DNA of 64,000 nt from an uncultured Dehalococcoidia bacterium. Its GTDB lineage: Bacteria; Chloroflexota; Dehalococcoidia; Lucifugimonadales; UBA3495. How positions within the stretch are numbered: position 1 is the first letter of the stretch; each line of letters starts with the position of its first letter. Positions 54,832-63,320 of this stretch are shown here, one piece after another. The DNA is taken from the NCBI GenBank assembly GCA_958296445.1, contig OY282565.1, positions 248,001 through 312,000 on the forward strand, read 5' to 3'. The translations under genes were made by a program, and so were the position numbers. Below the pieces are notes generated by a model. It made no database searches. It was given only the letters and a program-made list of their open reading frames with translations, and was not told the origin of the DNA.

Positions 54832-55581
54832 ATGCAACGACTAAAAGGCAAAACCGCCCTAGTAACCGGCGCCGGCCGCAACATAGGCCGCTCCATCGCC
54901 CTAAAACTCGCCGCCGAAGGCGCCAACATCGTAGTCAACGCCCGCGCCAACCGCGACGAAGCCGAATCCGTAGCCCAAGAAGTCCGCGCCCAAGGCGTAG
55001 AAGCCCTCCCCGTCCTGGCCGACGTCGCCGACCACGCCCAAGTGTCCCGGATGTTCGCCGACGCCGCCGCCCGGTTCGGCCAAGTTGACATCCTCATAAG
55101 CAACGCCGCCATCCGCCCCCATAAACCCTTCACCGAACTAACCCTAGACGACTGGCAACGAGTGCGAAGCGTAGTCCTCGACGGCGCCTTCTACTGCGCC
55201 CGCAACGCCCTCCCCGCCATGCAGGCCAACGGCTTCGGGCGCATCGTGTTCCTCACCGGCGACGGCGCCTGGAACGGCTCCCCCCAGCGCTCCCACGTAT
55301 CCGCCGCCAAAATGGGCATCGTCGGCCTAGCCCGCGGCCTCGCCTCCGAATTCGCCCCCCACAACATCCGCGTCAACGTCGTATCCCCAGGCCGCATAGA
55401 CACCACCCGCGACCTCTCCTGGTATCCCCAGCAAAATATGGCCGCCACCTCCGAAATCCCCCTAGCCCGCCTAGGCAACCCCGACGACATCGCCGCCGCC
55501 TGCGTCTTCCTAGCCACCGACGCCTGCAACTTCATCACCGGCCAAACCCTCCACATAAACGGCGGCGCAGCCTTTTTCTAG
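54832..55581 (+). CDS. Short-chain dehydrogenase/reductase fold protein lacking the catalytic Tyr
   Basis: This 249-residue SDR fold protein has TGAGRNIG for the cofactor, LADVADHAQV, ISNAAIRPHKPF (the NNAG-type motif) and NIRVNVVSPGRIDTTRD. It ends FITGQTLHINGGAAFF. The YxxxK site reads V-S-A-A-K (SHVSAAKMG), so Tyr is replaced by Val, and the usual Ser about 13 residues earlier is in a GDGAWNG stretch. Lys is kept. The same pattern, Lys without Tyr, occurs in dienoyl-CoA reductase-like SDRs, so activity with another proton donor is possible. AGAGAGG lies before the ATG. A surface-protein gene follows after 39 bases. Confidence 0.85.
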   Translation: MQRLKGKTALVTGAGRNIGRSIALKLAAEGANIVVNARANRDEAESVAQEVRAQGVEALPVLADVADHAQVSRMFADAAARFGQVDILISNAAIRPHKPFTELTLDDWQRVRSVVLDGAFYCARNALPAMQANGFGRIVFLTGDGAWNGSPQRSHVSAAKMGIVGLARGLASEFAPHNIRVNVVSPGRIDTTRDLSWYPQQNMAATSEIPLARLGNPDDIAAACVFLATDACNFITGQTLHINGGAAFF

Positions 55582-55620
55582 CCAATCCCCCCCAAAAGGC
55601 AAAACCGCCGGGGCCCCACT

Positions 55621-58437
55621 ATGAACCCCCAAACAGGCAAAACCATCGGAATCGCCCTACTCCTAGCGGCAGCCACCCTAGCCGCCCTATTCGCTATGGG
55701 CATCCTTTCCCCCCCGCCAACCGCCGCCCACGACTGCTTACCTATGGATGATATGCACCCAGACTTCCAAAGAACCGGCATACCCTGCGACCAACCCGGC
55801 CATCAAACCCCCCACCGCCACATCAGCGACCCCCTGAACGGCGGCAGAGACCAGGCACTGGAGTTCAAGGCATACCCCCCCGCCACCAACACCGCCCAAT
55901 ACCTAAACCCCGGCGATAAAATCAAAATCGCCCTGCCATCCTTCAACCTGTCCAATACGAATTTAGGCAGTATGCCAACCCGGATAAAAGTCGCCACCAG
56001 CACATCTGCCACATCAACCAACCCGTCCCACGTCGACGTCGACGTATCCGGCAACACGCTAACCCTAACCCTTCCCGACCCTTTCACCGCCAGCGCAAAC
56101 CAACCCCTAACCATCACCATACCCCAAGGCTCCGGCATCCTAACCCCCGAAGTCCCCAAAGGTTTCGACAACCCCGCCGAAGGCTACCCGGCAACCATAA
56201 CTTTCATTGATAACAACAGTGGGTCCAGTGTCACCGCCCCTGACCGGAACATAGTAATAATCAAAAACCCCATCAGCTCCACCATCCCCAGCGCCACCGT
56301 GCGCGTCGAGCTTGCCACCCGCGCCCAAGCCCCCATAGGCAGCACCGACGAAATCACCATAGACTTTTCCGGCCCTTCCCCCGACTCCGATTTCACCATC
56401 CCCACCAGCATAGTGAAATCCCGGATTCAGATACGGCCGGACGGCATCCGGGCCTTCAACCCGTCCGAAGTTCTGGTTCAAGGCAGCCGGGTGATTCTAA
56501 CCATCCCCGAGGAACCCAACCGGCAAATACCAACGGGCGATTACACCATCATATTCAGCCAGTCCGCCCGCATCAAAAACCCCTTCTCCTCCGGCAACCG
56601 CATCATCACCGTATCATCCTTCGTCCCCGGCGACGAAACCGACGAAATAACCGCCGTAATAAGGCGCACAACCACCGTCAACCCCCTAGAAGGCCCCCGC
56701 GGCAGCCGCCTAACCCTCGAGGGCAAAGGCTACGCCAAAGGCACCGTCACCGTATTCGACGGCAACGACACCAACATAGACGCCGGCGAAATCCTGGCCT
56801 CCGTAAAAACCGTCCGCGGCGCCTTCCGCGCCACCCTCAACGCAGGCGGCCAGCCCGGCAACCCCCAATACACCATCAGAACCAAAGACAGCTACGGAGT
56901 AGATGATTCCGTCAATTTCAACATCAAAAGCGCAATGTCCTTCGACCCCCCCAGCGTCGGCATCGGCGCCGCCCTAACCATCACCATCGCCGACTGGGAA
57001 AACCCCCACCAAGCAGTAGCCGCCGTCCGCATAGCCGGCCAAACCGCCAAAACCCCCCAAGTAACCGAATACGCCAACTGCCTAGAATACGCCAACCTGC
57101 ACCGCCCCGACAGCAACGGCACAGTCTCCCTAAGCGTAACCGTCCCCCCAGGCGTCCCCCCCGGCGAGCAAACAGTCTCAGTCTACGCCCTTGACCAACT
57201 CGAAGCCGTCGCCGCCAATGGCGCCCCCATAAACAAACCTGCCTGCCAAGATAGCTCCGGCGAAAAAGGCAGCCTGCTCAACAACAACGCCCAGGCCCGC
57301 ATCAAGCCCGAGCCCAACCCCATAACCACCGAAACCCTAGAAATTGTATCCCGCTCCCTAACCCTCTCCCCGTCCGCCGCATCCCGGGGCCAGAAAATCA
57401 CCATCACCGGCTCCGGCTTCACCCGCGCCCCCAGCGGCCAACCCGGCATACGCCTAATCACCATCGGCGGCCAAGACGTCACCGCCACCGCCGCCAGCCT
57501 AGAAATAGCCTCCGGCGGCAGCATCGCCCTAACCGTCCCCGTCCCCCTAGCCCTCCCCGACGGCCCCAACGAAGTCCGCGTAGAAGCCGCCGACAACACC
57601 CTGGGCCAAGCCACCCTAACCATCCCCGAAGCCGCCATCACCATCAACCCGCCCCAAGGCCGCAGCGGCGCCGAGGCCACAGTAACCGGCAGCGGTTTCG
57701 TAGCCAACACCCCCGTCACCCTGAGCTACGGCGACGGCGGCAACCTCAGCGCAGGCGACGACACCATAGCCGCAACCGTCGCCGACGCCAGCGGCAACAT
57801 CACCCTAACCTTCACCGTCCCGCTAACCGCCCAGCCCGGAACCCACTACAAAGTCACCGCCGTAGCCCACCCCCCCAACAACGCCGACGCCCCAACCATA
57901 GACGCCGAAACCGCCCACTCAATCACCCCCGGCACCCTGACTGCAACGCCCGGCGCCGTAGCCCCCGGCGACTCCTTCACCATCCGCGGCGAGGGCCTGC
58001 CCCCCCACTCCCGAGTATCCGCCCTAGAAATTGACGGCATCAACATAACCCCCGGCCCCAACCCCTCCACCAACCGCCACGGCGCCTTTGAGGCCCAAGT
58101 AACAATGCCCCAAATAGATCTCGGCCCCCACACCATCCGCGCCCAAGTAGCCGACACAGTAATAACCTACATCATCCAAGTATCCCACCCCCCGTTAAGC
58201 GGCCCCCCGGCCCAAGTGCTGCGCCAACTAATCCGCGCCAACGCCCTAACCGTAGCCTGGCGCTACAACAACGCCACCCAAAGCTGGGCCGCCTTCGACC
58301 CCCGCCCCGAAGCCGCCCCCCTAAACGACCTAACCCACATAGCCACCAACGACATCCTATGGCTACACCTAACCCACCCCCAACAATTCCAAGGCAACCC
58401 CCTACCGGCCGGCTGGAACTTCATAGTCCTAAACTAA
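55621..58437 (+). CDS. Exported protein with IPT/TIG-like Ig domains
   Basis: This 938-residue protein has residues 8-36 (TIGIALLLAAATLAALFAM, then PPPTAAHDC) as a signal peptide. A Cys/His-rich segment follows (DCLPMDDMHPDFQRTGIPCD). Residues about 80-360 are beta-rich. From about 360 there are at least four IPT/TIG-like repeats with openings such as VNPLEGPRGSRLTLEGKGYA, LSPSAASRGQKITITGSGF, INPPQGRSGAEATVTGSGF and ATPGAVAPGDSFTIRGEGL. The C-terminus (about 865-938) is a separate domain: WRYNNATQSWAAFDPRPE, LNDLTHIATNDILWLHL and PLPAGWNFIVL. There is no C-terminal membrane anchor, so it is either secreted or held by that last domain. It is the second cell-surface protein of the window and uses the same CTA/GTA-rich codons. 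Confidence 0.8.
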   Translation: MNPQTGKTIGIALLLAAATLAALFAMGILSPPPTAAHDCLPMDDMHPDFQRTGIPCDQPGHQTPHRHISDPLNGGRDQALEFKAYPPATNTAQYLNPGDKIKIALPSFNLSNTNLGSMPTRIKVATSTSATSTNPSHVDVDVSGNTLTLTLPDPFTASANQPLTITIPQGSGILTPEVPKGFDNPAEGYPATITFIDNNSGSSVTAPDRNIVIIKNPISSTIPSATVRVELATRAQAPIGSTDEITIDFSGPSPDSDFTIPTSIVKSRIQIRPDGIRAFNPSEVLVQGSRVILTIPEEPNRQIPTGDYTIIFSQSARIKNPFSSGNRIITVSSFVPGDETDEITAVIRRTTTVNPLEGPRGSRLTLEGKGYAKGTVTVFDGNDTNIDAGEILASVKTVRGAFRATLNAGGQPGNPQYTIRTKDSYGVDDSVNFNIKSAMSFDPPSVGIGAALTITIADWENPHQAVAAVRIAGQTAKTPQVTEYANCLEYANLHRPDSNGTVSLSVTVPPGVPPGEQTVSVYALDQLEAVAANGAPINKPACQDSSGEKGSLLNNNAQARIKPEPNPITTETLEIVSRSLTLSPSAASRGQKITITGSGFTRAPSGQPGIRLITIGGQDVTATAASLEIASGGSIALTVPVPLALPDGPNEVRVEAADNTLGQATLTIPEAAITINPPQGRSGAEATVTGSGFVANTPVTLSYGDGGNLSAGDDTIAATVADASGNITLTFTVPLTAQPGTHYKVTAVAHPPNNADAPTIDAETAHSITPGTLTATPGAVAPGDSFTIRGEGLPPHSRVSALEIDGINITPGPNPSTNRHGAFEAQVTMPQIDLGPHTIRAQVADTVITYIIQVSHPPLSGPPAQVLRQLIRANALTVAWRYNNATQSWAAFDPRPEAAPLNDLTHIATNDILWLHLTHPQQFQGNPLPAGWNFIVLN

Positions 58438-58462
58438 CCCCGAACCGCCGCGCCACGTTCAG

Positions 58463-59122
58463 CTATCCCACTGCGGCCAGTATATCCAAAAATTGGTGAA
58501 TACCCGCAAAAGCCGGGCTGTCCCAAGGTATGACGCCGGCCGCCAACGCTTGCCCGATGAGCAAATTAGGATTGTCCGGGTTCGCCGACAAGAACGCTCG
58601 CAGACGCGCCTTGCTTTCCTGTCTGGGCAAATGCTCTATCGCCCGCAAGCAGGACAAATAACTATCAACACAAGGCATCGCAGGAGATTGGCTAACCGCA
58701 TTGAGACACAATGCTTCAAGGTCGCCACGGGATGAGTTATCAGGCATAACATACGCAACTACACGGATAGCGGCGCCATACAAAAGCCCTTCCGCGTATG
58801 CCAACGGCGCCAACGGAACCGGCAAACCGGCAAGCCTCAGCGAGTCCCCAACGCTCTGAAAAGCCTGGGAATATGACTCATCCGCATCCCTTACTACCCC
58901 GATACCTACAACCGTATCGGGAGGCGCTATCGCCGGGACTAGGATATTGGTCAAGAAATTCCCCAAACCGTCCTTGCCGTGAAACTCGACAATCTGTATC
59001 CCTTCAATTTTTCGTTCATCTATGATTCGCCGGAAAAACCAGTATTCGTCTCTGCCCTCAACCAGTAGCAGCCGGGGTTGCTCAATTGCGATGGCCCGCG
59101 CCCGCTCTCGATGAGCCACCAT
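58463..59122 (-). CDS. TOPRIM-type protein paired with AAA ATPase (DUF3226-like)
   Basis: This 219-residue protein has PRLLLVEGRDEYWFFRRII, with the TOPRIM glutamate in VEGRDE, then VVGIGVVRDADESYSQAF with the DxD pair. It has LEALCLNAVSQSP and CVDSYLSCLRAIEHLPRQES later. This matches the DUF3226/OLD-type TOPRIM nuclease-like proteins encoded after small AAA ATPases. The start ATG overlaps the ATPase stop in TGATG at 59120-59124, so translation is coupled; a TTG five codons earlier is unlikely. In OLD-family systems the ATPase controls a TOPRIM nuclease. Here the two functions are on separate chains. Activity in phage defence is inferred from family behaviour only. Confidence 0.82.
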   Translation of the reverse strand: MVAHRERARAIAIEQPRLLLVEGRDEYWFFRRIIDERKIEGIQIVEFHGKDGLGNFLTNILVPAIAPPDTVVGIGVVRDADESYSQAFQSVGDSLRLAGLPVPLAPLAYAEGLLYGAAIRVVAYVMPDNSSRGDLEALCLNAVSQSPAMPCVDSYLSCLRAIEHLPRQESKARLRAFLSANPDNPNLLIGQALAAGVIPWDSPAFAGIHQFLDILAAVG

Positions 59123-60219
59123 CAGCGCAACTCCCAAAAGTATTCTATGTTGGTGTCCAGCGCATCCTTAGAATATGTCACTGCCGTCACTTTCTCTCCA
59201 TTCCGGCGCAGGCGGTGCAAGGATAGCTCCTTGGACTCCATATCAGAGAAGGCACTATTGGCAGCCGCTATGCACTCATAGCTATGCGTGGTTGCAAAAA
59301 CCTGCGTATTGAATTCCCGCGACAGCCAATCCAGATTCTTCCACACATCCACCAACGCGCTGTGGTGAATGCCATTTTCGACTTCATCAACAAGTATTAT
59401 CCCGTCGCGGGCAGACAGAAACGCCAGCGCCAACGCCAACAAGCGTTTGGTTCCCTCCCCCATAATAGCCATAGGGAATAATCGCCCCGAGCCAATGTCC
59501 CCGTGAAGCGCAGGGCGGCCGCGATTGTCAACAATCGTAGTCATCCGCTTCAGCCTAGGCTCCAGCAACCGGACTGCTTCCTCAATGTCCGGTGAATATC
59601 CTTCACGCTCCGCCCGGCCAAACCGGGTAGCCAAGGCGCGGGCATTGTGCCGGGTTCCGGGATGTTCAAACACGCACGGATACCCCGCCACTGCCTTTGA
59701 TGTCCTGCTATCTCTCAGCACAGGGCGCAGCCTGCTTGACAACTGCTCCGCATCCAGCCAGGCACTGGTCGGGGAGTGAGGGCCGGTTTCGTCATCGTAC
59801 TCAAATGCAAGTTCACTGCTGAAATCGAAATCGGCAATCGCGCCGTCGTCCAATTCGGTTTCAGGATACCTTGACCAATCAAAAAGGGGCTGCTGGGCGC
59901 GATATTTACGCCGGATGTTGAGTGTTCTGAACCCCCAGCTTTGAATTTTCTCCCCTTGTAATTTAATGGTTAATTCAGTTTGGTATTGAGGAAACAGGTC
60001 TGCGAAAAACTCACCATGCCCATAATCAACCAAGTCGCGCCAACCGGCAATTCGCAGTGCCTCCCCCGGCGCGGCCGGATGACTGAGCATCCACAGCGCC
60101 TCCAGCAACGCCGTCTTGCCGGTGTTGTTGCCGCCCGCAATCAAGTTGACGCGAGCCAGCGGCCCCACGACCAAGCTGTCAAAACAACGGAAATTTTCGA
60201 TGTTGAGCGATGAATACAT
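59122..60219 (-). CDS. AAA ATPase, OLD/AAA_15-21 type
   Basis: This 365-residue protein begins MYSSLNIENFRCFDSLVVG, typical of RecF/OLD-like ATPases. Walker A is GGNNTGKTALLEAL (about 29-42). The ABC-type signature region is MGEGTKRLLALALAFL, and Walker B is GIILVDEVENGIHHSAL. QVFATTHSYECIAAANSAF supplies the switch His. The middle (about 75-200) is a variable insertion with charged segments. It should dimerise on ATP and act through the TOPRIM protein encoded immediately downstream with overlapping stop and start codons. Such two-gene modules are thought to be defence systems. No helicase (as in Gabija) or reverse transcriptase (as in retrons) is next to it. Confidence 0.88.
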   Translation of the reverse strand: MYSSLNIENFRCFDSLVVGPLARVNLIAGGNNTGKTALLEALWMLSHPAAPGEALRIAGWRDLVDYGHGEFFADLFPQYQTELTIKLQGEKIQSWGFRTLNIRRKYRAQQPLFDWSRYPETELDDGAIADFDFSSELAFEYDDETGPHSPTSAWLDAEQLSSRLRPVLRDSRTSKAVAGYPCVFEHPGTRHNARALATRFGRAEREGYSPDIEEAVRLLEPRLKRMTTIVDNRGRPALHGDIGSGRLFPMAIMGEGTKRLLALALAFLSARDGIILVDEVENGIHHSALVDVWKNLDWLSREFNTQVFATTHSYECIAAANSAFSDMESKELSLHRLRRNGEKVTAVTYSKDALDTNIEYFWELR

Positions 60220-60318
60220 CGCGCCAAACCCCCAACAAACCTTTTACGGGTAACGCTGCAAACCCGCCGCCGCATTACCCGCAACCTGACCCGCCCGCCG
60301 TCTTTCCCAAAGCCCCCC

Positions 60319-60993
60319 CTACCCCCGAAACCGGAACTCCCGCAGCCCCGGCGACACCTTAACCGTCGCCTCCGTCTGCTCCTGAATCTCCTGCGGACTC
60401 CAGCCCGGCGCGTGTTCCAGCAACTCAAAGCCGCTGGCCGCAATTTGGAACAGCCCCAAATCCGTAACCAGCATCTTGACCACCCCCGGCGCCGTCACCG
60501 GCAGACTGCAACGCCGCAGCAACCGCGGCGCCCCCTCCCGCGTATTATGCTCCATCGCAATAAAAACCCGCTTGGCGCAGGCCGCCAGATCCATCGCCCC
60601 CCCGATCCCCCCGCCCTTGCGCGTCGGAATCCGCCAATTGGCGAAATCCCCGTTCTCCGCCACCTCATACGCCCCCATCACCGTAACATCAATCATCCCC
60701 CCCCGGATAATCATAAACGAATCGGCGTGATGCACAATCCCCATACCCGGCTGAGAGGTAACGTGCTGCCCCCCCGCGTTCACCAAATGGCGGTCTTCCT
60801 CCCCCTCGGCGGCCAGCGGCCCATAGCCGATAACCCCGTTCTCCGAATGATTGATAATCGACCTGGACTCATCAACATAATTGGAGCAGAGGGTAGGCAT
60901 ACCCACGCCCAAATTGACAATCCAGCCGTCCTGGAACTCCATCGCCAGCCGGTCGCACATCGCCTGGCGGGTCAGCTTCGCCTTGCCGGTCAT
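60319..60993 (-). CDS. CoA transferase subunit B (3-oxoacid CoA-transferase type)
   Basis: This 224-residue protein has WIVNLGVGMPTLCSNYVDES near the N-terminus and HSENGVIGYGP, which holds the catalytic glutamate (SENG) that forms the glutamyl-CoA intermediate. DLAACAKRVFIAMEHNTREG and SPGLREFRF at the end are typical of the beta chain (ScoB/AtoA/PcaJ). GAGGAG lies 7 bases before the ATG at 60993. With the alpha subunit at 61248 it would move CoA between succinyl-CoA or acetyl-CoA and a 3-oxoacid or related acid in the cytoplasm. A 254-base repeat-bearing gap separates the two subunit genes, much longer than usual. Confidence 0.9.
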   Translation of the reverse strand: MTGKAKLTRQAMCDRLAMEFQDGWIVNLGVGMPTLCSNYVDESRSIINHSENGVIGYGPLAAEGEEDRHLVNAGGQHVTSQPGMGIVHHADSFMIIRGGMIDVTVMGAYEVAENGDFANWRIPTRKGGGIGGAMDLAACAKRVFIAMEHNTREGAPRLLRRCSLPVTAPGVVKMLVTDLGLFQIAASGFELLEHAPGWSPQEIQEQTEATVKVSPGLREFRFRG

Positions 60994-61040
60994 TTCCATA
61001 CTCCTCAAACAAACAAATAGACGCCCAATCGGCCCGGGTG

Positions 61041-61190
61041 CGCCCTACCCCAACCATCCCCCGGCAGGAAAAGCGGGTACACTCCCACCCCAACCATCCC
61101 CCGGCTAGGGAAGCGGGTACATTCCCGCCCCAACCATCCCCCGGCTAGGGAAGCTGGTACACTCCTACCCCAACCATCCCCCGGCAGGGA
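61041..61190. repeat. 36-bp tandem repeat between CoA transferase subunits
   Basis: Four units with CCCCAACCATCCCCCGGC, then AGGGAAGC(G/T)GGTACA(C/T)TCC, run head to tail. Units differ by a few bases and the first and last are slightly divergent. On the transcript strand the sense reads GGTTGGGG-rich. Confidence 0.85.
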
Positions 61191-61205
61191 AAGAAATAAC
61201 AAACA

Positions 61206-61240
61206 CTCCCTCTCCCTCTGGGAGAGGGTTGGGGTGAGGG
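61206..61240. repeat. CCCTCTCCCTCTGGGAGAGG element
   Basis: CCCTCTCCC-TCT-GGGAGAGGG forms a compact hairpin followed by TTGGGGTGAGGG. This is a dispersed element form I recall from many bacterial genomes. It lies 8 bases after the stop of the alpha-subunit gene. Confidence 0.7.
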
Positions 61241-61247
61241 CGTCCCC

Positions 61248-61970
61248 TTACAGCCCCGGCTTGGCCCCGTCCCAAATGCCATCCTCGGGAATCTTGACGA
61301 TGCGGTCAACGTAAATGCCGGAAACATGAACCTGGTCCGGGTCCAGCTCGCCGATTTCCACCACATCGTTTTCGACCTCAACAATGGTGATAGTCGCGGC
61401 CATAGCCATAATCGGATTGAAATTGCGCTGGGCCAAGCGGAATTGCAGGTTGCCGAACCTGTCCGCCTTCCAGGCCCGGATGAGCGCGTAATCGGCCGGC
61501 AGCGGATACTCCAGCACATAAGTGCGCCCGTTTATCACCCGATGCTCCTTGCCCTCGGCCAGTTCCGTGCCTACCGATGTAGGCGTATAGAACCCCCCGA
61601 TACCCGCCGCCGCGATGCGGATGCGCTCCGCCAGCGTCCCTTGCGGCACCAGTTCGGCGTCCACCAGCCCCTCGTTATACATCCGCACAAAGGGGCTGAT
61701 AACCGAAGGATGCGTCGGCGCCGTAAAAGCGCAAATCATTTTCTTCACCTGCCCCGCCTCCACCAGCGTACCCACATCCACCAGTTCGTCGGTAGTCCCG
61801 GCATTATTGGAAATGCAGGTAAGCTCCCTAGCCCCCTGCCGGTTCACCGCCGCCAGCAGGTTGCGCGGAACCCCCACCCCGGAAAACCCGGGACACATAA
61901 CAGTGGATCCGTCGGGAATATCCGCCACCGCCTCGTCCATAGTGGCATAAACCTTGTCCCTCATAACCAT
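61248..61970 (-). CDS. CoA transferase subunit A
   Basis: This 240-residue alpha chain has MDEAVADIPDGSTVMCPGFS, then GVPRNLLAAVNRQGARELTC, SNNAGTTDELVDVGTLVEAG, VELVPQGT-type sequence (DAELVPQGTLAERIRIAAAG) and GGFYTPTSVGTELAEGKE. All are standard for ScoA/AtoD/PcaI. NFNPIMAMAATITIVEVE comes towards the end. GGAGG lies 6 bases before the ATG at 61970; the frame opens two codons-plus further upstream at 61988. It acts with subunit B downstream as a heteromer in 3-oxoacid or short-chain fatty acid activation. The nearby crotonase, thioesterase and dehydrogenases fit a general acyl-CoA degradation theme. Confidence 0.9.
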   Translation of the reverse strand: MVMRDKVYATMDEAVADIPDGSTVMCPGFSGVGVPRNLLAAVNRQGARELTCISNNAGTTDELVDVGTLVEAGQVKKMICAFTAPTHPSVISPFVRMYNEGLVDAELVPQGTLAERIRIAAAGIGGFYTPTSVGTELAEGKEHRVINGRTYVLEYPLPADYALIRAWKADRFGNLQFRLAQRNFNPIMAMAATITIVEVENDVVEIGELDPDQVHVSGIYVDRIVKIPEDGIWDGAKPGL

Positions 61971-62095
61971 CCAACCCTCCGGGGCCAATTACATCAAATA
62001 CTAACGCACCCCGCCCCCCCGCGCCACCACACCGACGCCAACACCCCAATCGCAAAACCAAATCCCGCCCCCCGCCCCCCCACCATTCCGTCACT

Positions 62096-62352
62096 CCGCC
62101 ATTGCGCCATTGCGCCATTCCGTCCGCCCATCCGCCCGTCATTCTGTCATTCCGCCCACCCGTCCATCATTGCGTCATTGCGTCCGTCCGTCCGTCCGTC
62201 CGCCCGCCATTCTGCCCACCCGTCCATCATTGCGTCATTGCGTCCGTCCGTCCGTCCGCCATTCTGCCCACCCGTCCATCATTCCGTCATTGCGCCATTG
62301 CGTCATTCCGTCCGTCCGTCCGCCCACCCACCATTCCGCCAGCCCGCCCGTC
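62096..62352. repeat. Low-complexity minisatellite of CATTGCG/CCGTCCGT units
   Basis: Short words CCATTGCG, CATTCCGT, CCGTCCGT and CATTCTGCCCACCCGTCCAT recur. A larger unit of about 60-65 bases (CCCACCCGTCCATCATTGCG then TCCGTCCGTCCG) occurs three to four times from about 62154. Every reading direction is open because the array lacks stops, so long frames here are not genes. A TCATTCTGAGCGCAGCGAAG element follows at 62371. Confidence 0.85.
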
Positions 62353-62472
62353 ATTCCGCCCGCCCCTCTGTCATTCTGAGCGCAGCGAAGAATCTCACCT
62401 TTCCCGGCAAAACCCTTCCCTGTCGCTCAGAGCGTCAAAAGGGAATCTCGCAACCCCCCGGCCACCGCTTGC

Positions 62473-62853
62473 CTACCCCGCCAGCCGCTCGGCCTCGCGA
62501 ATATAGCTGTCGGTGCCGCGAATCAGCTCAGCGTGATGCTCCTCCGGTTCACAATGCCCGTCAATGAAACAGTCGCCATACAACTCCCCTTCCTGAATAT
62601 CGTAACGAGTGCGAAATGCCGCAAGAGCCTCGCTTTCCTGCCCCAGAAAGCCCACTTGTACGCAAATTTCTCGAACACACTGCAACTCCCGCCCCGTCCG
62701 CTCCAGAATCAACGCGCTTGTAGCCCGCTCAGAGGCGCACCAAGCCCTTCCCGCAGCCTCTCGCAGGTCGCCTTTATCCAGCAATGCCACGGCTTCATCG
62801 TAAAAGCCCCAAGCCTCGGCCAGCATCACCTGCCCCCGCTCTGTCGCCAACAC
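62473..62853 (-). CDS. HEPN-like helical protein, second of a duplicated pair
   Basis: This 126-residue helical protein is MLAEAWGFYDEAVALLDKGD, then REAAGRAWCASERATSALIL, ERTGRE, with a long C-terminal helix ending IREAERLAG. The pattern matches HEPN/PaREP1-type domains. It is a paralogue of the upstream neighbour (shared ALILERTGRE and W-C-A-x-x-R-A-T). No Rx4-6H motif is present after ERTGRE, so RNase activity is unlikely. The start is a GTG placed directly after the TAA of the upstream gene, with AAGGAGG inside that gene's end, so the two are translationally coupled. Cys residues (GDCFIDGHCEP) might bind metal. Function unknown. Confidence 0.7.
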   Translation of the reverse strand: MLATERGQVMLAEAWGFYDEAVALLDKGDLREAAGRAWCASERATSALILERTGRELQCVREICVQVGFLGQESEALAAFRTRYDIQEGELYGDCFIDGHCEPEEHHAELIRGTDSYIREAERLAG

Positions 62854-63252
62854 TTAGCAATTCCTCCTTAATTCATCCGCCGCTGCCTCGGCGTCGCCGA
62901 TGTAGTCGGCAGTATCGTAGACAAGGCTGGTAATAAAATCCGCCGGATCGCATCGTCCATCATAAAAACATTGAGAGTGCAAACGTTGTATTCGAGTACG
63001 GAACCGTGTCCACAGCGACTCACACGCTACGCTTTGACGCCCCAGCGCCTTTATCCCGCTCGATGTTTGCGATGTCCTGGTCGGTTCCCGCCCCGTCCGC
63101 TCCAGAATCAGCGCGTCCGTAGCCCGCTTGGTAGCGCACCACGCCTTTTCCGCAGCATTCCGCAAACGGCCCTGCCCCAGCATCTCCAAAGCATCCGCCT
63201 GCAGCCCCCAAGCATCCGCGATAAGGTATCTACCCCTTTCCGATACCGGCAT
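62854..63252 (-). CDS. HEPN-like helical protein, first of a duplicated pair
   Basis: This 132-residue protein begins MPVSERGRYLIADAWGLQAD. The frame continues upstream to 63501, but those codons translate the dispersed TCATTCTGAG repeats, and AGAGGGTGG lies 4 bases before the ATG at 63252, so this start is preferred. AAEKAWCATKRATDALILER and a C-terminal CFYDGRCDPADFITSLVYDT parallel the downstream paralogue. As there, Rx4-6H is missing (ERTGREPTRTSQ). Such helical proteins often partner with nucleotidyltransferases or other toxin/defence proteins, but none is adjacent in this window. A conserved CFxDGxCxP motif in both paralogues may be structural or metal-binding. Confidence 0.7.
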   Translation of the reverse strand: MPVSERGRYLIADAWGLQADALEMLGQGRLRNAAEKAWCATKRATDALILERTGREPTRTSQTSSGIKALGRQSVACESLWTRFRTRIQRLHSQCFYDGRCDPADFITSLVYDTADYIGDAEAAADELRRNC

Positions 63253-63320
63253 CGCCCCACCCTCTAGCATCATTTCCCTGCCCCGCATTCTACCACGCCA
63301 GCCCATCAGCGCGGCCCCAG

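Noticed and set aside
62096..62506. Frames 62102-62506 and 62110-62379
   Set aside because: Low-complexity minisatellite without stops, no ribosome site, and no recognisable protein.
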